From assembly GCA_034437795.1 (NCBI GenBank), contig DAOTTI010000227.1, forward strand, positions 1 through 36,292: 36,292 nucleotides of DNA, written 5' to 3'. Below the pieces are notes generated by a model that was not told the origin of the DNA, did no database searches, and was given only the letters and a program-made list of their open reading frames with translations. Made by a program: the position numbers and the translations under genes. Below are positions 1 to 7,661 of the stretch, one piece after another; the stretch's first letter is position 1, and each line of letters begins with the position of its first letter. The stretch is from DAOTTI01 sp034437795. Lineage in GTDB: Bacteria > Chloroflexota > UBA11872 > UBA12225.

Positions 1-134
1 CGGGCCGGCGGCGGACCGCCTCCAGGCTGCGCGGCAGCACACAGTAAGCAGGTGAGGCCAACTACCGTTTCGCCCGGCCCGTCCACCGCACCCTGGTAGA
101 AGACCCAGCGTGCTCCGTAAAGTAGGCGCGCGGC

Positions 135-382
135 TCAGGGCAACGTGGTCAGGCGGGCAGTCTCGTCGAAAAACTGATCGGCGAGGGAAGGCGATCGGGC
201 GCGAAGCCATCGTTCGACCCGCGCTACTGCCCTCTAATGCCCTGGGCAGTCCCTTGGCAGCAGGCTCTGCCGCTCCCACGCATCGATCTCAGCGGCCAGG
301 TCGGGGGTAAGTCGACGACCCTCTTAGCTGGATGCCCTTCCAGGGTCTTGCCGACAAGCAGTGAGGTGTCGAGCCAGTTCAC
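135..382 (-). pseudogene. Decayed toxin-antitoxin partner gene
   Basis: A GTG at 382-380 overlaps the stop of the upstream RHH antitoxin gene as GTGA, the usual translational coupling in toxin-antitoxin pairs. The first residues read VNWLDTSLLVGKTLEGHP, which resembles the Asp-containing N-terminus of PIN toxins. The frame ends after 52 codons (stop at 224-226). Another frame downstream carries protein-like stretches (RLTPDLAAEIDAWERQ, then ADQFFDETARLTTLP) separated by a TAG, ending at 135. The simplest reading is a gene broken by a frameshift and a stop. Family assignment to PIN/VapC is weak; the middle segment also resembles RHH proteins. Confidence 0.35.
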
Positions 383-687
383 GTGGTTGCGTGCGCGCGC
401 TGGCGGTCCGCCTCGTCGATCTGCTGACCAATCAGCTTGTCGATGTCCCCATCGAACAACGGGTCATACGTCCAGGCGTCTTCTGTCGCCGAACGGGCTT
501 TGATTGTGTGAGCGTTTCCCTCCGCCCACGTCAGCCGGCGGCCGGCACCGCGGCACTGCTGGATGGCGCGGTGGACTAATTCGCTGATGGAGATGCCGGT
601 GGCTTTACTCGGCTCTTCCAGCAAGCGGTCATCAGCTTCATCGAGGTTGATCTGGCGGCGCACTCCCTGGGGACGCGCCGCCGGCAT
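379..687 (-). CDS. Ribbon-helix-helix (CopG/VapB-like) antitoxin
   Basis: A 102-residue protein. Residues about 10-45 (RRQINLDEADDRLLEE, then TGISISELVHRAIQQ) form a typical ribbon-helix-helix: one basic/polar strand followed by two short helices with the ISISELV turn. Such proteins bind operator DNA as dimers and use the C-terminal tail to neutralise a toxin. The C-terminal half is acidic (DPLFDGDIDKLIGQQIDEAD), as expected for a toxin-binding tail. It starts only 2 nt after the phosphomannomutase stop, so it is probably read from the same transcript, and it overlaps the next, decayed gene by GTGA. With its partner broken it is probably an orphan antitoxin or is on its way to loss. Confidence 0.7.
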   Translation of the reverse strand: MPAARPQGVRRQINLDEADDRLLEEPSKATGISISELVHRAIQQCRGAGRRLTWAEGNAHTIKARSATEDAWTYDPLFDGDIDKLIGQQIDEADRQRAHATT

Positions 688-689
688 GT

Positions 690-2132
690 CTACAGCCGTA
701 CGGCGGGGATCTTCGCCAGGCGGTCCAGGAAGTCGCGCCGGATCTCCTGCACCCGCTCAGGAGTGACGGCCTCGAAGCGGGTGGTCAGCGCCGGCTCGGT
801 GTTGGAGGCGCGGACGAGACCCCATCCTCCGTCGAAGGTGACGCGCGCGCCGTCTAGGTCGACGATGCGCTTCACGCGCGGATCGGCGCGGAACTGCTCG
901 CGCAGCTGCTCGATGACGGCGAACTTCTGGTCGTCCGGGCAGTGAAAGCGCTCCTCGGGAGTAGCGTAGTAGCGGGGGAGTTGCGCCACTATCTGGGACA
1001 GGGGCTGGTCCTGGCGCGCCAGGGCCTGCAGGAGGTTGGCGGCGGCGAAGGTGCCGTCATCGAAGTCGATCACCGGATCATTGAAGAAGATGTGGCCGGA
1101 CAGCTCGCCGGCGAGGACGGCCTGGACCTCGCTGCGCCGGCTCATGATGTTGGGGTAGCCGGTACGCGACATGACCGGTTTGCCACCCATGCGCTCGATC
1201 TCCTCGATCAGGGCCATGGAGCACTTGACGTCGAAGACGATGCTGGCGCCAGGGTGCTGCGCCAGCGCCTGGCGGGCCAGCAGGATCAGGTAGCGGTCCG
1301 CTTCCAGGATCTGTCCCTGGTCGTCGACCACGCCCAGGCGGTCCCCGTCGCCGTCCAGGGCGACGCCGATGTCGGCCCGCGTCTCCTTCACCCTGGCGAT
1401 CAGGTCCTGGAGATTTTCCGGCTTGAGGGGATCCGGCATGTGATGCGGGAAGGTGCCGTCCGGCTCGCAATAGAGCGGGACGACCTCGCACCCGATCTGC
1501 TCCAGCACGCGCGTAGCCACCGGCCCGGCGACGCCATTGCCGGCGTCGACCACCACCCGCAGCGCGCGCTCCAGCCTGATCCGGCTCCGGACGTAGGCGA
1601 TGTAGGGCTCGACCACGTCTTCCTGGCGCAGGGCGCCTTCTGGCGCCTCGCGGTAGGGACCGTGCTGGGCCAGGCGGCTTAGCTCCTGGATCTCCGCCGG
1701 CAGGAGGGGGAGGCCATTCGGCTGGTCGGGGACGCGCTTCCGCAGCTTGAGCCCGTTGTACTGGGGGGGATTGTGGCTGGCGGTCACAGCGGCGCCCCCA
1801 TCGGTGCGGAGGTGATTGACGGCGAAGTAGACGAGGGGGGTGGGCACCTGCCCAACGTCGATCACGCTGGCCCCGGTGGCGCGCAGACCGGCGATGAGGG
1901 CGCGCTGGTAGCGGAGCGATGAGAGGCGCACGTCGCGGCCGACGGCGAGCACGCCGGGGCCGCCTTCCGCCCCGGTGGCGCCGCGGCGCAGTGTGGCCAG
2001 AAAGGTGCCGAAGGCCTTGCCGATCCGCTCCAGCACCGGTTCGGTGAAGTTCTGATCGACGAAGCCGCGGATATCGTACTCGCGAAACATCGATGGATCG
2101 ACGGTCACGGTGGCGGGCTGAGTGCTGGTCAT
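690..2132 (-). CDS. manB: Phosphomannomutase/phosphoglucomutase
   Basis: A 480-residue alpha-D-phosphohexomutase, full length for the ManB/AlgC group. It interconverts hexose 6-phosphates and hexose 1-phosphates through a phosphoserine, feeding GDP-mannose or UDP-glucose synthesis in the cytoplasm. All four family signatures are visible: the catalytic serine loop TASHNP (Ser119), the metal loop DGDGDR (260-265), the sugar-specificity loop GELSGH (342-347) and the phosphate-binding loop RASNTEP (441-447). GELSGH is typical of the dual mannose/glucose enzymes. The ATG overlaps the stop of the upstream glycosyltransferase as ATGA, so the two are translationally coupled. Precise substrate preference cannot be told from sequence; the symbol is therefore tentative. 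Confidence 0.93.
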   Translation of the reverse strand: MTSTQPATVTVDPSMFREYDIRGFVDQNFTEPVLERIGKAFGTFLATLRRGATGAEGGPGVLAVGRDVRLSSLRYQRALIAGLRATGASVIDVGQVPTPLVYFAVNHLRTDGGAAVTASHNPPQYNGLKLRKRVPDQPNGLPLLPAEIQELSRLAQHGPYREAPEGALRQEDVVEPYIAYVRSRIRLERALRVVVDAGNGVAGPVATRVLEQIGCEVVPLYCEPDGTFPHHMPDPLKPENLQDLIARVKETRADIGVALDGDGDRLGVVDDQGQILEADRYLILLARQALAQHPGASIVFDVKCSMALIEEIERMGGKPVMSRTGYPNIMSRRSEVQAVLAGELSGHIFFNDPVIDFDDGTFAAANLLQALARQDQPLSQIVAQLPRYYATPEERFHCPDDQKFAVIEQLREQFRADPRVKRIVDLDGARVTFDGGWGLVRASNTEPALTTRFEAVTPERVQEIRRDFLDRLAKIPAVRL

Positions 2133-3145
2133 GGCCGCTGCTCCTTTGGGCTACGCGTGTGGGCCGCGCCCACGGCCGGCCCTGGTTCGGTGCTCATGGC
2201 CGGCGCCGAGCGAGGTCCGGCGGGCAAGATGGCGTCGTGGCGGTGCAGCCACGGGATGCGCAGGAGATCCCAGAGCACGCGCATGGCGTGCTTTGCGGTC
2301 ACGCGCATGCGCGAGCCGCCGGCATTGGTCCAGGTCACTGGCACCTCGACGATGCGATAGCCGCGGCGCTGGGCAAGGTAGAGCACTTCCACGTCGAAGA
2401 TGATGCTGGTCAGGCGCGTGTCGCGGAACAGTTCGTGGGCCACCTCGCCGCGGAAGGCCTTGAAGCCGCTCTGGGTGTCCTTGATCCCGCGCACGATCAG
2501 GGGATCGGCCAGGCGATGGAAGAGCTTCCCGAACAGGCGCCGGTACAGGGGCTGGGAGCGGCGCATGTCGGTGCCGTCCGGCTGGATCCGCGAGCCGATG
2601 GCGATGTCGTAGCCCTGGCGCAGCGCGTCCAGCAGGCGCGGCAGCTCCTCGATCGGGGTGGAGAAGTCGGCGTCTGAGAACAGGACGTAGCGCCCGCGGC
2701 TGGCCAGCACCGCGCGCCGCACGCCGGCTCCCTTACCCTGGTTGACCGGCGCCTGGATGAGGCGCACCCGCTGCGGATAGCGCCGGCAGTATTCCCTGAC
2801 GATCTCCGCCGTGCCATCGGTCGAGCCGTCGTCGTTGATGACGACCTCGAACGGGTCTGCGCGGCGCTCGAGATAGGGCAGTACGTGGGCCAGCGACCTG
2901 GGTAAGCGCGCCGCCTCGTTGTAGGCGGAGATGGCCACCGAGACGTCCGGCCTGGATGTCTCCTCGCCGGCAGGGCAGGTGGGGGCTTCGCTCTTTTCGG
3001 GGAGATCGGCGACCTCTCGGGGGACATCGTTCCCCCCTTCAGGCGCGTGGCTAGCCCCTTTGGGGATGACCGGCCCCCCCAGGCGGGGCGCATTCGTCGC
3101 TACGCTCGCCGCTGGTCCGTGGACCTCGTCCGCCGGCTGCTGCAT
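2129..3145 (-). CDS. Family 2 glycosyltransferase (DPM1/ALG5-like)
   Basis: A 338-residue GT-A fold glycosyltransferase. After a 65-residue Pro/Ala/Glu-rich N-terminal tail the catalytic core begins with DVSVAISAYNEA (67-78). Further marks are VINDDGSTDGT (102-112, nucleotide binding), the metal-binding FSDADFSTP (Asp-Ala-Asp at 158-160) and the acceptor-side stretch KDTQSGFKAF. This pattern matches the dolichyl/undecaprenyl-phosphate glucosyl- or mannosyltransferases (DPM1/ALG5 group). No membrane helix is seen, so it probably acts at the membrane surface on a polyprenyl phosphate. It is the second gene of a minus-strand operon: 68 nt after the GH5-like gene and overlapping the phosphohexomutase by 4 nt, which could supply the sugar-1-phosphate for its donor. 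The low-complexity tail may be unstructured; no other start lies in it. Confidence 0.88.
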   Translation of the reverse strand: MQQPADEVHGPAASVATNAPRLGGPVIPKGASHAPEGGNDVPREVADLPEKSEAPTCPAGEETSRPDVSVAISAYNEAARLPRSLAHVLPYLERRADPFEVVINDDGSTDGTAEIVREYCRRYPQRVRLIQAPVNQGKGAGVRRAVLASRGRYVLFSDADFSTPIEELPRLLDALRQGYDIAIGSRIQPDGTDMRRSQPLYRRLFGKLFHRLADPLIVRGIKDTQSGFKAFRGEVAHELFRDTRLTSIIFDVEVLYLAQRRGYRIVEVPVTWTNAGGSRMRVTAKHAMRVLWDLLRIPWLHRHDAILPAGPRSAPAMSTEPGPAVGAAHTRSPKEQRP

Positions 3146-3213
3146 ACTGGTCGCCGGGAGGATAGCACCGCCAAGAGCCGGAAGTCAGTCGTGAACCGTG
3201 ATGGGCGCGCAGC

Positions 3214-4368
3214 CTACTCGCTCTGCAGGATGGCCAGGAGGTCGTAATCCAGGCGCTGCGGGTTCTGGAACTGGGGCAGGCTGGTGAAGGGCGGTGCATC
3301 GCCGATAAGCCCGAACGGGCAGGCCGGCGTCAGGCGGTACCCGCCGTAGGCCCAGCCGATGCCGTACGCGTGGCACAGGGAAAGCAGCGAGCGCACCCAG
3401 GTAAGCTGAGCCTGGTGGGGCGCGGCCGCCGAGACGCCAAAGGCCCCCAGGTAGAGCGGCGTCTGGTAGGTGCGTTGAAACGTGAGCGCCGGCTGGAGCG
3501 CGCGATGCAGACGCTCGCGATCCCACCGCTCGCCATCGATGACGCCAGGATACGACACCGCGCGCGCCCCCGGCGGGAGCAGCCTGGCTTGCTCCCTTGA
3601 TCCCGGCCTCCGTAGCTCGCCCGGCGCCGCCGTCGCAGGCGCCCCCTGCCGCGTGAAGGCGGCCGGCTCGAAGAAGTGGCAGCTATAGATGGTGTGCTGG
3701 TCGCCGGTAGGGCGAAGCTGGGCGAAGGCGGCGGGATCGGCGCCGGCCGTCTCCACCACGATGGGGTGCTGCCGGTCGATGGCGCGGATGGCCTGGGTCA
3801 GCCGAACGGCCAGGGCGTTCCAGGCTCGCGCACCGGTAGCTCCCCGCGGCGCGTCCGGCGCGCGGCCTGTCCCTGCGCCGGCGGCCAGGCGGCGCGCAGC
3901 CGCGAAGGAGAGCCGGGGCGCCCCCAGCGCCTGCAGGGCCACTTCCGGCAGATCGTCCGGTGGCGACGGGCGATCGAGCAGGTCATAGGCGAGGCTGCCG
4001 GGCCTGCCCTGAGCAAAATCGGAGGGCCGGTCCAGATAGCGCCGCGCGATGGCCTCCCAGCGCTGGAGGAGCCGCCCCCAGGCCCCCTCGTCGGCGAACA
4101 GGGCGCGGTGCGCCAGCGCGCCTCCGGGCACGGCCAGCGCCAGCACGCAGCCCAGACCGTAGCGGGCGCCGGCCGCGAGCAGGCGGTCGAGCGTCATCCA
4201 GCAAAGGGGGTCGTCGAGCAGGGGCAGGGCGACGCAGACGCGCACGTGCGAAAAGCGCCAGCTCGCGATGAGCGCGAGGTCGTTCTCGCTGAAGGCGTAC
4301 AGGTGCTCGGAGGAGAGGCTGGCCAGGTTCACGCCCTTGGGGCGGCCGGCCGGCTGCAGCGCGCTCAT
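3214..4368 (-). CDS. GH5-like protein lacking both catalytic glutamates
   Basis: A 384-residue protein with the outline of a glycoside hydrolase family 5 (cellulase-type) barrel: KGVNLASLSSEHLYAFSEND near the N-terminus, WRFSHVRVCVALPL (strand 2), IYSCHFFEPAAFTRQG (225-242, usually HFYEP..FTHQGA) and WAYGGY (339-344). The two catalytic positions are altered. The usual Asn-Glu-Pro of the acid/base is DRP at 132-134, and the usual Gly-Glu-Phe-Gly of the nucleophile is GAFG at 308-311. A glycine/alanine-rich insert lies at 160-181. It is probably an inactive carbohydrate-binding or regulatory relative. It is first in the operon with the glycosyltransferase and phosphohexomutase, which suggests a role in polysaccharide synthesis rather than breakdown. 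An AGGG seven bases upstream of the ATG may act as ribosome binding site. Confidence 0.75.
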   Translation of the reverse strand: MSALQPAGRPKGVNLASLSSEHLYAFSENDLALIASWRFSHVRVCVALPLLDDPLCWMTLDRLLAAGARYGLGCVLALAVPGGALAHRALFADEGAWGRLLQRWEAIARRYLDRPSDFAQGRPGSLAYDLLDRPSPPDDLPEVALQALGAPRLSFAAARRLAAGAGTGRAPDAPRGATGARAWNALAVRLTQAIRAIDRQHPIVVETAGADPAAFAQLRPTGDQHTIYSCHFFEPAAFTRQGAPATAAPGELRRPGSREQARLLPPGARAVSYPGVIDGERWDRERLHRALQPALTFQRTYQTPLYLGAFGVSAAAPHQAQLTWVRSLLSLCHAYGIGWAYGGYRLTPACPFGLIGDAPPFTSLPQFQNPQRLDYDLLAILQSE

Positions 4369-4394
4369 GCTATAGCCCTGGTCACGTCTCGTTT

Positions 4395-4420
4395 GATCTT
4401 CGCATCAGATCTTCGCATCC
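4395..4420. promoter_or_regulatory. Tandem 13-bp direct repeat between divergent genes
   Basis: GATCTTCGCATCA at 4395-4407 is followed directly by GATCTTCGCATCC at 4408-4420. It lies in the 87-bp gap between the GH5-like operon (minus) and the sugar kinase (plus), so it is a candidate operator for one or both promoters. No regulator gene is adjacent. Confidence 0.4.
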
Positions 4421-4440
4421 GCCCCCAGCGGGCGCTCAGG

Positions 4441-4446
4441 TACACT
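4441..4446 (+). promoter_or_regulatory. Candidate -10 of a leaderless kdgK promoter
   Basis: TACACT lies 9 nt before the ATG at 4456 and no convincing Shine-Dalgarno is present, so transcription could start at or close to the start codon. No clear -35 element is visible. Confidence 0.35.
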
Positions 4447-4455
4447 GCCGTGGCG

Positions 4456-5586
4456 ATGACGAGTGATGCCGGTGCTTATCACCTCGTGAGCTTCGGGGAG
4501 GCGATGGTGCGCCTCTGTCCCCCCGGCTTTGGCCGGCTGGAGGTGGCGACGCAGCTGGAGATGCAGCCGGGCGGAGCCGAGCTGAACACGGCCGTGGGCG
4601 TGGCGCGACTGGGCGCCGCCTACGGCATTCGCGTGGCCTGGGTCTCCCGCCTGCCCCAGAACCCGCTGGGCCGGTACATCGCCAACAAGGCGCGCGAGCA
4701 CGGGGTAAGCACGGACGGCATCCTCTGGGACCCCGACCCGAACGCCCGCTGCGGGACCTACTTCCTGGAAGAAGGCGCGGCCCCCCGCCCCTCCTCCGTG
4801 CTGTACGACCGCGCGAACTCGGCTTTTGCCTGCCTACGGCCGGAAGAGCTGGACTGGCGCCGCCTCCTCCAGGGGACGCGCTACTTCCTGGTGACGGGGA
4901 TCACCCCCGCCCTGGGCGCCGGCTGCCTGGAAGCGACGCGCCAGGCGATGCGGGCCGCCCGTGAGGCGGGGGCGCGGGTGGTCTTCGATCCGAACTTTCG
5001 GAGCAAGCTGTGGACGCTGGAAACGGCGCGAGAGGTCTACCGCGAGCTGGCGCCCCTGGTGGACATTCTCTCCTGCCCGCTGGAAGGGCTGCGCACCTTT
5101 TACGACGTGGACGCAGGCGAAGGGGATGAGCTTGGCGCCGCGCGGGCGGCGATGGCGCGCTACGACCTGCAGGCGGTGATCATGACCTCACGCGTGGAGC
5201 TGGGCATGTGGCGAAACCGCGTCGGCGCGACGGTCGTGGCGCGGGCCGGCCACCCGCGCGACACCGCTCCGGCCGGCCCGCGTGGGGCGCCACGCGCTGG
5301 CGACGCCGCGCCAGTCGAGGCGGGGGCCATTGCCGTGGAGGTGTATCGCGACCGCGAACGGGAGGTGGAGATTGTGGACCGGCTGGGGGCGGGGGACGCC
5401 TTCCTGGCGGGGTTCCTGCACGTGCTGCTGACCGGCGATCCAGACCGGCCGGACTGGGAACGCGCCACGGCCTACGGCGGGGCCTGCGCGGCGCTCAAGC
5501 ACACCATTCGCGGCGACTTCCCCATCCTGACCGAAGCCGAGGTGAGGCAGGAGATCGAGGCGCCCGCGCTCCGTATACAGCGCTAA
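4456..5586 (+). CDS. kdgK: PfkB-family sugar kinase, probable 2-keto-3-deoxygluconate kinase
   Basis: A 376-residue ribokinase/PfkB kinase. It starts LVSFGEAMVRLCPP, has the substrate-binding MQPGGAELNTAVGVARLG and the signature VDRLGAGDAFLAGFLHVLL, where Asp314 of GAGDAF is the catalytic base and the two glycines form the anion hole. The N-terminal pattern (GEAMVRLCPPG) is closest to KDG kinases, which phosphorylate 2-keto-3-deoxygluconate to KDPG in Entner-Doudoroff-type sugar-acid breakdown. Residues about 261-292 are an Ala/Pro/Gly-rich insert absent from typical family members. The frame is open far upstream, but that part is antisense to the GH5-like gene; the ATG at 4456 is chosen because homology begins right after it and a TACACT box precedes it. 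Other hexose or ribose specificity cannot be excluded. Confidence 0.88.
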   Translation: MTSDAGAYHLVSFGEAMVRLCPPGFGRLEVATQLEMQPGGAELNTAVGVARLGAAYGIRVAWVSRLPQNPLGRYIANKAREHGVSTDGILWDPDPNARCGTYFLEEGAAPRPSSVLYDRANSAFACLRPEELDWRRLLQGTRYFLVTGITPALGAGCLEATRQAMRAAREAGARVVFDPNFRSKLWTLETAREVYRELAPLVDILSCPLEGLRTFYDVDAGEGDELGAARAAMARYDLQAVIMTSRVELGMWRNRVGATVVARAGHPRDTAPAGPRGAPRAGDAAPVEAGAIAVEVYRDREREVEIVDRLGAGDAFLAGFLHVLLTGDPDRPDWERATAYGGACAALKHTIRGDFPILTEAEVRQEIEAPALRIQR

Positions 5587-5607
5587 GGAACGCCGCAGGA
5601 AGAAGGG

Positions 5608-5742
5608 AGTGGCGAGCAGCGAGTGGCGAGTGGCGAGGGCCCAGTAGCCCCGACGATTCAGGGCGAGCGGGGAGCCCCCTCTCCCTATGGGCGAGTCCCA
5701 TCTCCCTCTAGGAGAGGGCGAGGGTGAGGGCTCCGCTCGCGA
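5608..5742. repeat. Heptamer array plus CCCTCTCC hairpin module
   Basis: Directly after the kinase stop there are four tandem heptamers of the form AGTGGCG/AGCAGCG (5608-5637). They are followed by a hairpin-like module (5677-5742) with CCCTCTCCC, GGAGAGGGCGAGGGTGAGG and CTCCGCTCGCG. The same two modules recur in the same order at 32292-32490. The gap 5587-5814 holds no gene. Confidence 0.75.
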
Positions 5743-5814
5743 AGAATGCGGGCTAGTGACACCCAGCCCCGGGAGGGTGCGTCGCCGTGAACCGTCCTTT
5801 CTTCTCTTTGTCCT

Positions 5815-6216
<402 letters not shown>

Positions 6217-6276
6217 TGGGCCGTCACGTCGTTACCCAGGATAGCCGCCCCGGCCGCCCCGCGCTGCCTCACCTCG

Positions 6277-6480
6277 ACGCGGGGACACGGGGACGCGGAG
6301 ACGCGGGGAGGACGGACCTTACCCCCTGGACCCCTTCCGACACGGAGAAACGGAGACGCGAAGACGTTGGGGACATAGAGATGTGATGACACCGAGACGC
6401 GGGGACGCAGGGAGACCGCTGCATCCCCCGTCGTCGCACCGCCGTATCGCCGTGTCCCCGCGTCGGGGCGGGGAGCAGGG
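6277..6480. repeat. GACGCGG-type degenerate tandem repeats
   Basis: Irregular tandem copies of GACGCGG, GACACGG, GAGACGCGG and similar at 6277-6313 and 6338-6417, then a stretch in the opposite orientation (CGTGTCCCCGCGTC) at about 6451-6464. Together they fill most of the 334-bp gap between the DUF1232 gene and corA. Related arrays occur at 7879-7998, inside uppP, and at 19241-19273. Confidence 0.75.
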
Positions 6481-6550
6481 GGATAAGGGCGCCTGGCCTG
6501 CATCATGCTGCTCCCACGGCAGGGATGCTAGCATGCGCGGAGGGGATGCC

Positions 6551-7657
6551 ATGCTGAAGACGCTCGTCTGGGACAGCGGCCGGCGCGGCGCCCGTGACCG
6601 CGCCCGAGGCGCCACCAATGGCCGGTTCCGCGAGGTGACCGATCCGGCGGAGGTGCGGGATCTGCTGGGGCGCGAACAGCAGCTGCTGTGGATCGATCTG
6701 ACGGCACCCAGCGAGGACGAGCTGCGCCTGGTGGCTGAGGAGTTCGGGCTGCATCCCCTGGCCGTAGAGGACGCCATCAAGCAGAGCCAGCGGCCGAAGA
6801 TCGACGAGTACGAGAACTTTTACCTGATGGTGGTCTTCGCCATCGAGCGGGTGGGGGCGGGAGAGACTGTGTCCTTGGGCGCAGGGGCACAGGTGGTAGG
6901 GGCGGAGAGCGCGCCGGCCCCGAGAAAGGGCGCGCCGGCCGTGACGGCCGGCTTATTCCGCCTGCACGAGATCGACATCTTTGTCGGCCAGCGCTTTCTG
7001 ATCACCGTCCATGCCGAACCGCTAGCCGTGCTGCAGGAGGTCGAGGGGCGGTGGGGGCGCAACAGCCGCGCCATCGACGAAGGGGCAGGCACCCTGCTGT
7101 ACACCCTGCTGGACAGCATCGTGGACCAGTACTTTCCGGTGCTGGACGACATCGTGGAGCGGGTGGAGGCGCTGGAGGAGCAGTTCTTCGCCGAGACTGA
7201 TCGCGCGGGCCAGCGCTCCGACATGCAGCGCCTCTTTCAGGTCAAGCGCGACCTGCTGCAGCTACGGCGCGTTCTGGCGCCTGAACGCGACGCCTTGCTG
7301 GTGCTGGCGCGACAGGAACTCCCCATCTTCGACCGGCGCGTGGCGGTGTACTTCCAGGACGTGTACGACCACGTGGTGCGGGTGACGGACGCGATCGACG
7401 TCTGCCAGGACCTGCTCACCAACGTCCTGGAGTCGTACCTCTCGTTGGTGTCCAACAACCTGAACCAGGTGATGAAGCTGCTCACGGCCCTGACGGTGAT
7501 CCTGATGGTGCCGACGCTGATTGCCGGCATCTACGGCATGAACTTCGAGTACATGCCGGAACTGCGCTGGCCGTATGGCTATCCCGTCACACTGGGCGCG
7601 ATGGCGCTGTCGATGCTGGTACTCTTCAGCTACTTCCGGCGCAAGGGATGGATCTAG
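6551..7657 (+). CDS. corA: CorA-family Mg2+/Co2+ channel
   Basis: A 368-residue CorA protein. The cytoplasmic funnel begins LLWIDLTAPSEDELRLVAEE and includes the long stalk helix (LVSNNLNQVMKLLTALTVIL). The first transmembrane helix ends in the hallmark YGMNFEYMPEL (Gly-Met-Asn at 329-331), followed by a second helix and a basic C-terminal tail (YFRRKGWI). CorA channels form pentamers that admit Mg2+ and close when cytoplasmic Mg2+ is high. Residues about 101-132 are a Gly/Ala/Pro-rich insert. The ATG at 6551 is preferred over 6533 because GGAGGGG ends 5 nt before it. It is followed 4 nt later by uppP, so the two are probably cotranscribed. Confidence 0.94.
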   Translation: MLKTLVWDSGRRGARDRARGATNGRFREVTDPAEVRDLLGREQQLLWIDLTAPSEDELRLVAEEFGLHPLAVEDAIKQSQRPKIDEYENFYLMVVFAIERVGAGETVSLGAGAQVVGAESAPAPRKGAPAVTAGLFRLHEIDIFVGQRFLITVHAEPLAVLQEVEGRWGRNSRAIDEGAGTLLYTLLDSIVDQYFPVLDDIVERVEALEEQFFAETDRAGQRSDMQRLFQVKRDLLQLRRVLAPERDALLVLARQELPIFDRRVAVYFQDVYDHVVRVTDAIDVCQDLLTNVLESYLSLVSNNLNQVMKLLTALTVILMVPTLIAGIYGMNFEYMPELRWPYGYPVTLGAMALSMLVLFSYFRRKGWI

Positions 7658-7661
7658 GCTC

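Noticed and set aside
942..1682. Plus-strand open frame of 246 codons
   Set aside because: Antisense shadow of the phosphomannomutase gene.
4360..4380. TATAGC as -10 of the GH5-like operon
   Set aside because: It directly abuts the ATG, too close for a -10 box.
3676..4455. 260-codon upstream extension of the sugar kinase frame
   Set aside because: It is antisense to the GH5-like gene, has no family match and low-complexity composition; kinase homology begins at 4456.
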